Part shown: one piece after another, positions 23,480 through 35,495 of the stretch | Numbering within the stretch: the stretch's first letter is position 1 | Layout: every line of letters begins with the position of its first letter | Assembly: GCA_963969495.1 (NCBI GenBank) | Contig: OZ018326.1 | Location: forward strand, 4,645,444-4,709,443 | Source: Ceratothoa steindachneri | Taxonomy: Eukaryota > Arthropoda > Malacostraca > Isopoda > Cymothoidae | DNA: 64,000 nucleotides | Direction of reading: 5' to 3' | The notes under the pieces: generated by a model | The model's input: only the letters and a program-made list of their open reading frames with translations | Database searches by the model: none | Told to the model about the DNA's origin: nothing | Position numbers and translations under genes: made by a program

Positions 23480-24290
23480 AATCATCCTACCATACATCAC
23501 ATCCAACACCCCAAACAAACCACACCAACATGGTTTGAAACACATGCGTTTAACCACCACAGCATTCCACACAATAAACAACATAATAACTACTAGATTC
23601 AACAAGAAAATTCCACCTCATAGAACCATAGCATTTGCCCTTGACATTTCCAATGCATTCGACACAGCATACCTACACTAACTAATCAACAAGATCCATG
23701 AACTCACATAGCCACTACCTTTATCAGATACATAGAAAACTACATCAAGGGACGACTCTAGTAGAGCCAAATACAAAACACCATATGCAAATACAGACCC
23801 AGAAAATTTGGAGTTGCCCAAGGATGAGTACTTTCCCCAACACTTTCAAACATATATAGCTCAGATATACCAACTTCCCCAGAAACAGTAAAAAATATCG
23901 CCTACGCAGACATCACAATTCTCTCCTCACACAACAAACCAGACACTGCTACACAACAGATACAACTTTGCCCGAATAAAATAGACAGATGGCCAATAGA
24001 AAAATCACTAAAGCTAAACTTCACCAAACAATAACTACTCTCTTGACCCTAGACCCTGCAGTATATAACCCAACCCTAAATCTAAACAGACAAAACATAT
24101 CACTTCCCACCACAAAAGAACCACTGATCCTTGACCTCACTTTCGACCCCAAACTCACTAATCAAAAGACATACAAAACACAACCATTAAGGCCACGAAA
24201 ACTTTCCCTGTCATCAAGGCACTCAAAACTACACACTGACGGAGAACCAAGGAAACGCTCATTACCACTTATAAGACAATCACAAGACCT
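23480..24290 (+). pseudogene. Vingi-like reverse transcriptase remnant
   Basis: Motifs in order: LTTTAFHTINNIITTRFN (about 23550), IAFALDISNAFDTAYLH (about 23628-23680; the first catalytic Asp kept), FGVAQG, stop, VLSPTLSNIYSSDIP (about 23807-23870), and IAYADITILSSHN (about 23897-23935), where the YADD box has become YADI, so one catalytic Asp is lost. The thumb follows at 23989-24290 with TLDPAVYNPTLNL and ILDLTFDPKLT. The protein would be very rich in K, N, T, P, Q and H because of the A+C-rich coding strand. Confidence 0.82.
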
Positions 24291-25015
24291 GTACTAGAAT
24301 ACGCCAACACAATTTAATCCCCACACATTTCAGAAACCAACACCAAATAACTAGAGACACTTCAAATCCCAGCCCTCCGCACTGCCAAATGATGCACTCT
24401 TGATACAAACACCCAACATCTACACGACGAGAGGAGCATCCTTCCAATTAAAAATGACTTACAACTACATGCATCACAACTCAGGCAGAAAACGCAACAT
24501 CCAAATCATCCCCATCCACGACTTCACCAGAAGGCCTCCCAATCACCGACACAAAACCAGACCATTTTCGATAACAACAACAACTAGAGCACTAACTTAA
24601 ACACATACACTAACACAATAACAGAAGACACAATCAAGCAAAACAAGAAAACAATCTATTCTCATGTCACACAACAATACTTGATACACTGAACCCACAA
24701 CGATTACTAAGTGCACCACCTCTAACCATATCAATGCCGAACAAACACTCACAAAGCAGATCCGAAGAACACTAGCACATATACGAACAAACAAATCACC
24801 ACCCCTGACATCATACATGCACAAAATATCTCCCACCACCCATACAATACCAAACTGCCACAAATACCTAATACAGATACATGACACCACACATATCTTC
24901 AACTTCCTACACATACACACAAACCTGAGCGGTGGATTTCTGGAAGACACCACGAGAGGCTGTGGGTCTGATCCTGCGATGGTCCAGGTTGTTGGAGTGG
25001 GGCCTGGAATAGGCG
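24290..25015 (+). pseudogene. Vingi-like C-terminal domain remnant
   Basis: This part includes LEYANTI (about 24293), then TNTQHLHDERSILPIKNDLQ (about 24405-24465), a conserved post-RT motif of this group, and near the end IHDTTHIFN (about 24878-24905) and DFWKTPREAVGLILRWSRLL (about 24935-24995), stopping at about 25012. The last 80 bp return to ordinary base composition. The domain is broken by shifts. Confidence 0.7.
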
Positions 25016-25089
25016 TTTATAGCGCACGTAGTCCCTCTCACATTCTGTTGATCACTATTGACGCGATTGGCCTACAAAACTGCTAGACG

Positions 25090-27590
25090 TACTATGAATT
25101 GTATTTACGCCCATGGCAATGAGTTTATCGGACGAAAACTCAACAGCCTTTTCCACTGACCTAAATTCTACCACTAGGACAGAAAAATCTATCAATTCCG
25201 GAAATGCAGACTACCACGCCAGTGCCCAACACCACCAATGTGTCTTTCAAGCGGCGGCGGTCCAGAAAATGAATATTTTATGGGAATATCATAACTATCA
25301 TGTAGGTCATCGACCTGCTTCCACCCAAAATCAGGCTGTGCAATCGAAGAGCACCGGGATTGATCAAGACTGGAAAAGAAAGCGGTTATCGAGTAGTTTT
25401 ACGTAAACTCATTCACACCCAGGATATCTACATATCTCCAGCTTTTCGATCAACTTGGAAAAGAGCCCACTTCTAAGAAAGATCAACTACTCCCCCAGGG
25501 AGATTTTTATATTTCAAAGGCCTCTTGAACCGTGCTACAATGCGGCATAAATCCAACGGGTCGATAATGGCTCAGGGTCGAATGTGCGCAGAAATAAAAA
25601 ATAAACCTATCCAGGTCAGCTGCAATGCTACTGACTAAGTGTTATTTATAGGGAAAAAAAAGAACGGATACCATGACTGGTGTAAATGGGGCATCGTCCT
25701 TCCAGGCCTCCTTTCCATTGGTGTTAGTCATAAATCTGTTATATACTGAAAAAATAATCTAAAGGGAAACAAGAGGAGACGAACCTTCTTAGCCTCTTTC
25801 CAGTTGGCCCGGAGTTCGGGGCAATTCCTTTGAAGGAATATTCACTCTAATTCTGGTTAAAGTAGCTGCCAGGTCCCTCTTTGAAGGGTAGACCCTCAAT
25901 TGATTTTATTTTAGTTCCCTGAAGGCGGAATCTCAGGTCTTGTTGCCCCACCACAGCGCTGAAGGCACTGTAGCCTTCGAAGAATTATTGGGGGAGGTTG
26001 ATATTTCTATGCGAGTCTCTCCCTACTACCAACTCGAAATCTTTTGCTGACATGGCGGCTACAGTGGCAGGTGTAACTTTTTTTTAATGATCCAGCATCT
26101 CCGAACAAACCAGTCCAGCCATAGCTGGGGGCGTAGAAGCCCCATTCAAAGCCCCATTGATCCATTCCAGCTGTTGCAGTCGAAACCCATGAAGTTTGCC
26201 TCCTGTGAATTTAACGACTCGGTGGAGGCACGCCACCGTATTGCCTTACACGAAGCGGTTACGCTGAGGGAAGGGGGTCCTTGGTTTTACCCGAAGGTGG
26301 TTATGAACGATTTTTGCCGTTATCTTCACGAGGGGATTTGACTGGGGTCAGGTGGTAGAAGACAGAGAAGGGTTCCGAAAAGGCGTGGTAATGGCCGTGC
26401 ACGTAGGCCTGTAAGGGAAACAAGCAGAGGGTGATTTTTAAAATTAAGGCTTAATAGGTCACAGGCAGCACCAGCCGCGACAGGACCAAGTTTTTGCACC
26501 CGCGAAATGAAAACCGAGACGTAGCTTGAAGGGCTAGGAGATACGCACAACACTTATTCAAGGAAAAAGAGAGAGGTTCTCCGCAAATTAAATACTTGGG
26601 CATGGAAGATTGTGACTTATCGTGTATGGCCCTGGAACAACCTATACACACTTCAGGAAAAAATACAAATATATAAGTCAACAGAATTGATTCGTATGGC
26701 CAAGTGGGGTCAGTACAAGCGCCTCCACAGAAGTGGCATCAATATCTTTACACGTTAGCGATATAAAACAGCACGCACTGACGAAGGAAGCCTATCACGG
26801 TCTAACTTGATCAAAAGTGTAGAGGTTGTTCTCGAGGCCTCTCTCCGTTTTACATCACGATTTAGACCTAGAGCAATCCGTGGTCGGCAAGCTGTAACGT
26901 GATGTATTGCAAGGAGCAGTGAACGAGTTACTACTCCATTCACGAAGTTCTAGATAGAGTGCAGCTTCACACTCTTCTGCGAGGCACTATGTGTCCAAAG
27001 GGCAGTAATCCTTGCCGCCTCGAAAAGGTCCAAAACATTGATTGAAGGCTTCCTTCCGCCGAGAAACTGATCACCTTCCGTTCTCTACGAATCAAGTAAG
27101 CTAATGCTCTTCTTTGATGGATGGTGTTGCCTATGAAGAACAAGCTGCAATCTGTGGAGCAAATAACCAGAAAGCGTTTGGAGCCATGAGCTAGAAAACG
27201 TCAGGTGGTTTCTTAATGATTGTCCCCAACGTAATGCAAAGTTCACTTCAATACATCACGGTTCGCATACGAGATAACTTCATTTTGAGATACTTCTGTG
27301 GCCGGCGAGTGGAACTTCATAGTGTGGGAGAGTACGGCGGGTATATCAGGTCCACTGCACGGTATATATAAGCATGCTTGCAGGAGGGTAGTGAGTAGGG
27401 CCCGACTGCCTCGTTCATCTCTTGTTCCTCTAAGCGGGTTTAACCTATCAAGCAGCTGCTACTTTTGGGCCGCTTGCCTTCTCTATTGCCAATCCCCTGT
27501 GATAGGAAATCGGGTCTCGCTGGTAGGGAGATGGATGCGCCCAAGAACGGCTCCATAGAAAGGGATATGGAGGAAACCCCCGAACCCTTC
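25090..27590 (-). pseudogene. F1 copy A: ORF1 and endonuclease start remnants
   Basis: On the minus strand, IFLQRNCPELRANW at about 25840-25800 corresponds to the ILQWN.rGIR.N start of LINE endonucleases (copy B: IFLQWNFCGIRG; copy C: LFIQWNCLGIRDN). Upstream (higher coordinates), 26.45-26.68 kb reads CSRAIHDKSQSSMPKYLICG, matching copy C's YSKAVYDMSKSSIAKSIICG. This segment belongs to ORF1. The 27.1-27.56 kb part aligns with copies B and C at nucleotide level. ORF1 zinc knuckles are not clearly readable. Confidence 0.6.
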
Positions 27591-27597
27591 TAAGAAT

Positions 27598-27815
27598 AAT
27601 ATTAACAAAAATATGATTCGAAGAAAAAATAATACTAATAAATATTAATACTAATAAATAATACTCCCAAAAATAATAATAACGAAAATAATACTAAAAA
27701 CAAATAATACTCATATACATGAATAAATAAATAAATAATAAAATATTAAACAATAATAATAAATTATACTCTTACTATTACTAATATTACTATAAAAGAA
27801 TTCTACCCTACTAAT
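27598..27815. repeat. (AAT)n-rich low-complexity tract
   Basis: Imperfect runs of AAT/AATA, probably a decayed trinucleotide microsatellite. A similar tract sits beside F1 copy B at 47.57-47.76 kb. Confidence 0.8.
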
Positions 27816-28115
27816 ATAGATTCTAAAACTGAGAACTTTGGTAGATTTAAATCTGAGACCTTGGTAGATTAAAAGCAGAGAACTTGGGTAGATACAAAGT
27901 TGAGAAGTTGTGTAGATTTAAAGCTGAGAACTTGGGTAGATTTAAAGCTGAGAACTTGGGTAGATTTAAAGCTGAGAACTTGGGTAGATATAAAGCTGAG
28001 AACTTGGGTAGATTTAAAGCTGCGAACTTAGGGAGATTTAAAGTTCAGAACTTAGGTAGACTTAAAGCTGAGAACTTGAATAGATTTAAAACTGAAAACT
28101 TGGGTAGATTAATAA
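27816..28115 (+). repeat. 24-bp minisatellite, about 11-12 units
   Basis: Units begin GTAGATTTAAAGCTGAGAAC and end with TTGG. They repeat with a 23-24 bp period from about 27841 to 28104, with partial units at both ends. Three consecutive units (about 27912-27983) are identical. Because 24 is a multiple of three, one frame (27884-28132) reads as an 8-residue repeat LGRFKAEN. I regard this as a by-product of the repeat, not as a gene. Confidence 0.92.
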
Positions 28116-28430
28116 ATAAAAATATAATTTAAATGAAATGATAAAATTAATAGTGAGAAAGGTTATAATTTCATGATTTTTTCCTAATTAATAGTATTTC
28201 TACTACTGATAATAGTAATAATAATATATATTAATAAAGGTTGATAATAAAAACTAATAAATAAATATAATACACAAAAATTATACTACATAATAATGAA
28301 AAATAGTAAACTACTATAAATAATACGGAATAATAATAATATAATAAATAATATTTATAAATGATAATAATATTGCTTCTACTATCAATAATAACTAATA
28401 ATAATAATAATAAGAAGAAGAAATAAAGAT
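28116..28430. repeat. AT-rich trinucleotide-like tract
   Basis: Imperfect AAT/ATA repeats with no coding signal. Confidence 0.7.
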
Positions 28431-29280
28431 AAAAAAGCCGTGAAGGGGAGCGACGGCGAAGCGCACCAACAACTTTCCCTGCCCCCTTTCGAGCAATCGC
28501 GTCAACCCAGTAACAGGGTATTCCTAATTTGCAGTCAGGCTTGAAGTATGTCAACTTCTCCTAGTACAAAGTGTAACAGGCTTTACAAAGTACCGCCCCT
28601 GTTAGGCAAAAGCTAGAAAAAAACACTTTCCTCGAATTAACTAGGCTTTGCTTTAAGAATCCCTAATTCAATATATTGATACATTATACTAAATCGTGCT
28701 GCTAAAGGAGGACCAACTTCATATTAAATAATAACCCCTTAATTATCAAAATCTTTCAATCATTGTCGTCACCTCCTGTGTACAGTTATTGCATTACACT
28801 AACGCTAGATACATGCACATATTTTACAAATAATAAATGAAAAACAACTCTTATAAACCGCTTCTAATGCTACAATATTTCCGAAAATAAGGAACGTTGC
28901 CTGAAAGCAGTCGAAAATAACCTTTATTAGTCGCTTCAAGAATTTAGAATAAAACATGACGGCAAAATACCATCATACTAATCCAAAATTAATACATTCA
29001 TTGTCGCGGCTTTTATTCTCAAAGTTTCTAATTGCCATCATTGTGCAGAGTTTCTACAAATGAAACAAAATTGAGGCATTTGTTTGGCATCCAGAGAACA
29101 AACACAATGTTAACTCTAAACACCTTTCTTCAATTCTCGGAAGTGATTGGAAGTCCATATAGCGAAATATTGTCCACGATTATCAGAATTCATTGAGAAA
29201 AATCAAGACGAACTCACATTTACTTGCTGTGATATAAATATTTTTAACGTTCGTTTTCTTAGTAATGTCCATATATGTTA
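28431..29280. other. GC-rich block then AT-rich DNA; no gene recognised
   Basis: The block at 28436-28560 aligns by eye with 47765-47900 beside F1 copy B (shared CAACCCAGTAAC and flanking GCG.AGCG stretches). The remainder is AT-rich and unrecognised. Confidence 0.5.
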
Positions 29281-29286
29281 TTAGAG

Positions 29287-29425
29287 TGTATATATAGTTC
29301 ATGCGCGCGAGAAAATGATGAAATAAATCCAGTATAACGCAAGAAATTGAAAGCGAAATAAATTTTTTGGGGGAAAAAAATCGCTCATAATTTGAAGAAA
29401 TGCATACTAGGGTAGCATTCGAACC
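29287..29425 (+). repeat. Dispersed repeat, copy 1 (partner at 30.66 kb)
   Basis: This segment shares the order TATAT.TTC, GCG.GAAA, AATGAT.AA.TAAATCCAG, ACAAGAAA, GAAATA.ATTTTTT and GGGT.G.ATCCAA with 30663-30805 in the same orientation. The identity of the element is unknown. Confidence 0.6.
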
Positions 29426-30662
29426 AAACACACTTAGGCAGCGAGCAACCTCTTTGATCGCAATTAAAGTGAGCTTTTATCCACTCTGATACGCGGAAGA
29501 ACTCGAATTCACCGAATAGAGGTGTCGAAGAATATGATCAAGTTAATCCTTTCAGCGTTTCTCAAGAGAGGTCGAATGGCGTTGTACGTTGGAGATTTAT
29601 ATTACAAGCAGAGTGTGAATTAACGCAATGTAGGTTCGCCAAATAGTCGACTATCTTTGAGGCTCCTGAAAAATCGAGAAACAGTTACAAAAATGACTTT
29701 ACTAATATGCAAATCAATATTCTTTTACAAAGTTAAAAGCGGTTTTAAAACAAACTATTTACACATTAGACGTACACGAGTCTCAGCGGCTAAAAGGAAG
29801 GGGAGACATTGAGGGCACGGTCGCTGCCGTACAAACAAACTAACAATATTGACCGAGCGTCGCCCGAATGTCCTTGAGTGTATATGAAGCCGACGATGAA
29901 GGCTTAGACTGGAGAGAGATCACTTGGGCATGAGAGTTAGGCGTTGATGTTACCTCGGAGATTTAGTACGAGGGATAATTCTTGCTTTGGTGCAAAGATC
30001 AAATCTTACTCTCTTGAAAATGACTATTACGGAATGAAATTAGATCTTGCTTTCGAGTAGAACAGGAATTGAGACTAGGCCTGTTACCTTCGACGAGTGG
30101 GTAGAACTAGTACCGGGTAGGCTCACCCGAATTAATCAAAAATAGACGGAGCTTAAGAGAATCTGCGAGAATTTTGCAAAGTCTAACAGGACGCGAATAG
30201 CAAGTACTGTCGGAGGGTAGGCAGAGGATACTGATGGGGTGGGCGGACAGCGTATACTGCCTTTCAACTCTGGCGCTGGAGGTTTATAGTGGGGTTGAAT
30301 GGGTGTTTCTCCTGCGTCCAAAGGGGAGGGTTCCAGGGTCCGCCACATCGACAGGCGAGAGTAGTCTTGCCCTATTAGAACAATTGCGAGAAGGTTCCTA
30401 AGTTTGCGAGGTGACTCCAGATGGGACCTTTTGGGCTCTCAAACTTATCGTGGGCTTCTGGAATGGCGGGTTTTCAGGCCACCACGGCGTCTCATGATTT
30501 CGCACTTCCATTAGCGAAGACAAAAAGGGTTGACCAGGGGTCTGTTGTCTCCCTCTCTCTTTTAAGTCATGCTTCGCTAGGTCGATCGGGACTATGAAGG
30601 AGAGAAAAATTAATTGGAAGTTCAAAGGACAAAGGAGAAATTGACTTAAACACGCGGCGAAT
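29426..30662. other. GC-elevated interval, possibly LTR-like; no gene
   Basis: A part at about 30.27-30.35 kb (TTTATAG, then CCAAAGGGGAGGG and GGTCCGCCAC) resembles 34.13-34.18 kb in the same order. This hints at a shared repeat such as an LTR. No protein motif is visible. Confidence 0.35.
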
Positions 30663-30805
30663 ATGCAATGTATATCTCTCACGAGCGGGAAAGAATGATA
30701 AAGTAAATCCAGCATACCACAAGAAAGAGAAAAAGAAATATATTTTTTCTTCGGAAAAGTTATTTCCTAATTCGAAAAATCCGTAGTGGGGTGGGATCCA
30801 AACAG
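30663..30805 (+). repeat. Dispersed repeat, copy 2 (partner at 29.29 kb)
   Basis: It is the diverged partner of 29287-29425, about 1.37 kb downstream in direct orientation. The intervening DNA contains a GC-elevated stretch. The pair could be degraded LTRs or an independent repeat family. Confidence 0.6.
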
Positions 30806-33600
30806 AAAAAAATATTCCGATTTCTCTTTCATGCGGTTTTTGGATTTATGTTATTGTATTTAGAAAATCATAATTTGGTTAAATCAAGCGCATCTAAAGA
30901 TGGTACCTATCTATCGACCATTATAGAAAATGAAATGGTTAGATGGTTTCGAGCCAATTATTATGATATGAAGTGCAGTTCAATCGCTAGAGTGATAATC
31001 CATATTTAATAAAGGACGCATCGATCTATTATTTAAATTACATAATTTACTGTTAATATATGCCTTTCCATACACGGGTAACATTTTTTTCTAGGATTAT
31101 TGTACGAATGTATTCTGTACAAAGATTTGTGGAATAAAACTTCATTCATATTTTCAATGCGTTATTATAATTTGTACATTTAGGGTTGGAACTCTTTGAT
31201 ATTGCATTCATTGTTCATATGTATTTCTCTCACATTATTATTTCTAATAGATTAATAATTAACTTCAGATAATTCCAAAACATTAAGGAATTAACTTATT
31301 CAATTTTCACAGCCAAGCGCTAAAACAAACTTAGAAAGACATAATATAGTGGACATGCGGCGAAAAAGGCCGATTAAGCAACTCTAGCCACTTAGATGGC
31401 GCTACCTGGTGGTCCACGTATATCATATTTGAAGTCAGTGAACTTAATTAACCCTGGAGGCATTGGTTTAGCTGGCTACCTTGAGCCAGTGACTCGTTAC
31501 GGGAAGAAGATGAACACAAGCCGAGATTTGCATGATCCGCTTCCTTCAGTGCAGTTAAAAATATCACGTTCGTCTCTTGCTGATATGTTTGAAGCAAATA
31601 TAAAAACAACTTTATTCTTGAATCATAAGAAATGTTCTCAAGTAAAAGGAAAGTTTAGTGAAATTTAATAAAAATTTAAAGTTAAACTTATTTATTAGTA
31701 TATCTACTTCTTGACATGCAGGATCGGATTTGACTACTGATTAGAAAAGTGTCAGATTAGGGACACTGTTGCACATAAATGAGTAAAAAAGACAGAGAAA
31801 GGTTGTTTTCTGAATATAGTTTTTGCTATATTTATGATGGATTGTCTTCATTCCGTTATAATCTACCTTCCCTTGTCCCCTTTTCTGTGCTTCCGGAGAT
31901 TGTAGAATCACAAGAAATCCAAATAAATAGTAATCTGCTACTTATGTACATGCTTGAGTTGGGGAAGGTCATGAACTGCGAAATTGGTTATTTAACGAAT
32001 AATCTTTAGTGATTGTCTTTCTACATTCCGTTCATACTACGATAACAGATAAAAAATGTTCTAATAACCCAATATAGGGATTAGTGTCTGTGGTACAACT
32101 AGTGGTCCCTAAGCATCAATATTACATCTTAAAGAATTTATTCTTCAAATCATGTGATTATGCGGAAAAATATGGATCTATGTTAGTTATGAGAACCCGC
32201 ATTGATATTGGCAGCAATTGCGTGCGCCACGCACTCCTTAAGGTATATAATTATTTTTGCGCCATAAATTACAAATTTGTAATGTGAAATTGATAATAAA
32301 CTTTTGCATATATGTAATGTTGTGTACTAAGATAGTCTTCTCTTTGATGAATTAAGCTGAAATTTTTTTTAATGGAGTCTACTGGCATAAATGATTTAAT
32401 AACAAATTAACTAGACTCTCTTGTGGTTGCCGTCAACTAACTCTCCTTTACTAGATGGCTGCCTTGTCAATTATCCTTTACGTGAGATGACTAATTCTTC
32501 TATGACTTTTTAATCCTTTTTATGAAGAAAGGTTTCGTTTAATGTACCTTCGTTTCTTTAATTTATTTTATCTATTTGTGAACAATAATTATATATATTG
32601 TTCATAAATGGATAAAAAAAATGGAAGAAAGGTTCCCTCAAAGCCTCTGAAAATTTTTAAATATTTATTCCCTGCACTCTAGTGGGAATTTCTTCTTTCT
32701 TTACATACTACGTTATTAATTTCATAATATTATGAAGATATGAAGTATTATAATGTATTTTATTGTTAGTTATTTCTACTATGCCTTCATATTTTATTTA
32801 TCCATCTTCTACCCTCATCTCACTTCATATTCGCATATGAAATATACTGACGCTGAGACTTCTCTGTGGATGAAATATTTTTTTATCATGATAGTAAAAT
32901 ACTTCCCAAGTACCTTTCTTTCTCCTTATTGTCCCTAATCTTGTCCTTGTTATTTCACGGTGTCTGTAACTCTCTTAGTATAGATCTCTATTAATCTCCA
33001 CTTTTGGCTGTTCATTCACTTACAGCTTTGTGTTAACCACAAGTCATTTTAAGTCGGAGAATTGATGGCGTTTTATCAGGAATCAGGTACAATCTAAGAT
33101 TTTATGACGCCTATACATATTGTCGTAGAATGACCCTTGGTTTTGATCCCTCTACTCTTTGACACCCTTTTAGTAGCGGTATGCTTTAAGGGGCGTAAGT
33201 TACTTCTATGATGAAGTAGGCTTTGTTCTAAAAGTGCTATTTTAGTGGTTTAGTCCTTAAGGAAGAGCTATTTTTAAACACATAAGGATAAGAGGAAACA
33301 CCAGAATCTACCAAAATAAACATGTATTTTAAATTAAATATTACAAACCAACAGTAAACACATTTCTATATTTGGCCTCAAAGATTTTTCAATGACAAAA
33401 CATAAACAAGTAGGCTTCCAATAAACATACCATAGCCAATTAGTATTTTTATCACGACCCTATTTGTTTAGCATAAAACATTAAATTAACGTACTGTCAT
33501 CTACAAACACATATGACCTAGATTCAAGAATAATGGTTTCTACTCTCCTTTAAAACGTGGGACGTACTAAACTTCTACTATCGCAATAGAGATATAAATG
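30806..33600. other. 2.8 kb AT-rich; no gene recognised
   Basis: Open stretches of 60-90 codons at 31396-31668, 31779-32009 and 32084-32287 have no domain, signal peptide or membrane segment I would defend, and no repeat structure. Confidence 0.35.
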
Positions 33601-33619
33601 TTATTGTTAACTTACAGGT

Positions 33620-34530
33620 AGGTATTAGGGATTGCCGGATGTCGCTGGAGGACTTATCTCTCGCTTTGAAGTGGTGTGGCCGCTGGTTGAAATTTTCGTC
33701 GCCTGTGACGGGGGCTGATTCTTAAACGTAATTAAAGAACGGGAGCTCGTTGGGGCAGGGTTCTTCTCCTCTCACTCTTACGGTGCTTGAGATGTGAGAA
33801 TCACTCGAGTGTGAGCGGCTTTGCTTTTCTTCAGTCGGACTTCTTTGCAGACGGAAAAGGCTTCTTCGGTATGGCACCAATATAAAACTTGACTATTTAG
33901 GTTAATACGGCTCTGAAAGGGGGGATCGATTTTCTCAATCTGATCCTATCGTTTCTCACGGAAATAGTCTTGTATGGCTGAAGGATCGATCTTTACGAAC
34001 TAATCTTTCTTCTGGCGAATCGACTTCTAATAATCTTCTTGTCTGGCCGATGGATCGATCTTCACGACCTAATCCTATTCTGGCGTATCGACTTCAAGCT
34101 AATCCTCTTCTCTTTCTTTGCGGGGCTTATTTATAGGCGGATTGCCGCCCCATCTAAAGGGGGAAGTGACCAGGCCACAGATGCAAAAGGGGGGGGGGGA
34201 GCGAATGGTGAGTTAGCATCTGGGGAGAGCGAGAATTCCTGAGGTGGCACTGGGGTGCCCAAGTCAGCTCGCAAATTATAGGCTCGCAACCGCACCGCTA
34301 CTTGGCGTGCCTTCTGACTCGCACCGCTTTTTTTTCCCTAACCACGGGATAATGGGTCTCGTAGGTAATTCGATCGTTAGAGCGTCGTTTAAGGACCTTA
34401 GGTGGTCGCTTTCAAACATATGTTAGCTCCAACTGCCCACAGCGGCGGGGAGATCACACATGGTAAGCATTTTCGCCGGCTACCTTTCCCACGCTTCTCC
34501 TCATAAAGGGGGAGGGGGCTTGAATGTACC
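33620..34530. other. GC-elevated interval with a two-unit tandem repeat at 33.98-34.11 kb
   Basis: The segment GGATCGATCTTTACGA...CTGGCGAATCGACTTC is repeated about 65 bp later as GGATCGATCTTCACGA...CTGGCGTATCGACTTC. A poly-G run lies at about 34190-34200. A TTATTTATAGGCGG promoter-like stretch lies near 34128. It may be an LTR or element 5' end. No coding region is recognised. Confidence 0.45.
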
Positions 34531-35420
34531 TATACTCCTCCAGCATGCTTAATGTAGCCATTTCCTTACACATATTATTTGCAATTATGGATTTAGGTGG
34601 AATGAAAATCCTACCTTTTATTCCAGGCGCTAGTTTTTCCGCGGTATTAAAAGTTGAAAATATTTTTGTTATAAAACTTTTGTCTCAACTGTCTAGATCT
34701 CTCAGCTCTTCAAACATCTGTAAACCATGGGAAGTATGATCAAGAAAGATTTTTCCAAAGACCATAAATTATATACGAACTGGATTTCATGAGAAATCCT
34801 GGAGCACTTCTCATGAAAATAATGTCATGCCCGCAAACCACTAACTCTTTTTTATCTTATAAAACTGAAAAAAAAACGAATTAGTTGGATAAGTTTGAAA
34901 GCGTTTTGAAAGAATCGACAAAATGAATCAACAAAGGAATGAAACATAGGGATGGATATTTAACAAAAGCAATGGTATAAATAATTTAAACTTTTATCGC
35001 CAAAGATTCATTTGGCTTCAAATCTCTTTAATAAACAGAAAAGGCTCAAGAAAGTAGCATTACTTCTAAATTATACCTTGTTTTCATTTCAATATAGAGG
35101 AGAGTTTGTAATTTATTGCAATATTCTATCATTCCAAATTGTAATTTGATAATTTCTGAACAACGAAATTTGACTCTTATATTTTCTAGCTAGCCTATTT
35201 TTCTAATTATTTCGAAGGACAAATAGACACAAGTTAGTTTAATGCTATTGATTATGAGTTCAAAAAACTGAAGCTGTTACAAGGATCATTTAAATGAGAG
35301 TTGCTTTGATAAATGCAACGTTTCATACCAAACTCATTCTATATCTTCCCCATCGTTATAGCTTGCATATTTTAAGTTATTTGACTAAATAGCTTTAATT
35401 TGAGGTGCTAATATCAAAGT
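34531..35420. other. AT-rich; no gene recognised
   Basis: A short inverted-looking pair CATGAGAAATCC and CTTCTCATGAAA occurs near 34788-34817. Otherwise nothing is identifiable. Confidence 0.35.
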
Positions 35421-35427
35421 TATTGTA

Positions 35428-35495
35428 GTAGGTTGAGTTCTTGAGTTTTTTTTAATGTTGTGTTGATTTAAGTTTTGTTGACGTGATTTGTGCAC
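35428..35495 (+). repeat. Possible extra mariner 5'-end fragment
   Basis: GTTGAGTTCTTGAG followed by TTTTTAATGTTGTGTTGATTT and AGTTTTGTTG parallels the mariner left end at 35601-35660 (TTGAGTAATAAG, then TTAAAAGTTGTGTTAATTTA and TTTTTGTTTTG). The fragment lies 170 bp upstream in the same orientation. Confidence 0.45.

Larger units (their letters stand above)
21226..25085 (+). mobile_element. Vingi/Ingi-like non-LTR retrotransposon, near full length, decayed
   Basis: On the plus strand, in order, are a basic N-terminal stretch, a 2A-like DMETNPGP motif, a Cys-rich zinc-binding stretch, APE endonuclease, RT with recognisable motifs, thumb and a conserved C-terminal DFWKTPREA segment ending at a stop near 25012. 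All domains are present, with dozens of stops and shifts. It lies inside F1 copy A in the opposite orientation, so it is a later insertion. Between about 21.66 and 24.93 kb the coding strand is dominated by A and C, with G very rare, unlike both of its own ends and all neighbours. Clade by RT style is Vingi/Ingi-like; CR1-like is the alternative. Confidence 0.82.
20200..28600 (-). mobile_element. Non-LTR retrotransposon family F1, copy A (split by a Vingi-like LINE)
   Basis: The 3' half (RNase H and C-terminal region) lies at about 20.2-21.2 kb and the 5' half (ORF1, endonuclease start) at about 25.1-27.6 kb, both minus. The interruption is a plus-strand LINE at 21.2-25.1 kb. Landmarks shared with copies B and C include the endonuclease start (about 25840), a GCAGAAATAA...AGCTGCAATGCTACTG stretch (about 25590-25635), and a CCAATCCCCTGTGATAG stretch (about 27490). 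An (AAT)n-rich tract and a GC-rich block at 28440-28560 recur beside copy B too, so they may belong to the element's 5' region. RT core is missing or unreadable. Confidence 0.72.

Noticed and set aside
27816..28115. Regular repeats resembling a CRISPR array
   Set aside because: Units are directly contiguous with no unique spacers and there are no cas-like genes. It is a minisatellite in a eukaryotic setting.
31396..32290. Three 60-90 codon plus-strand frames as host exons
   Set aside because: No domain, splice pattern, codon bias or mutual continuity could be supported.
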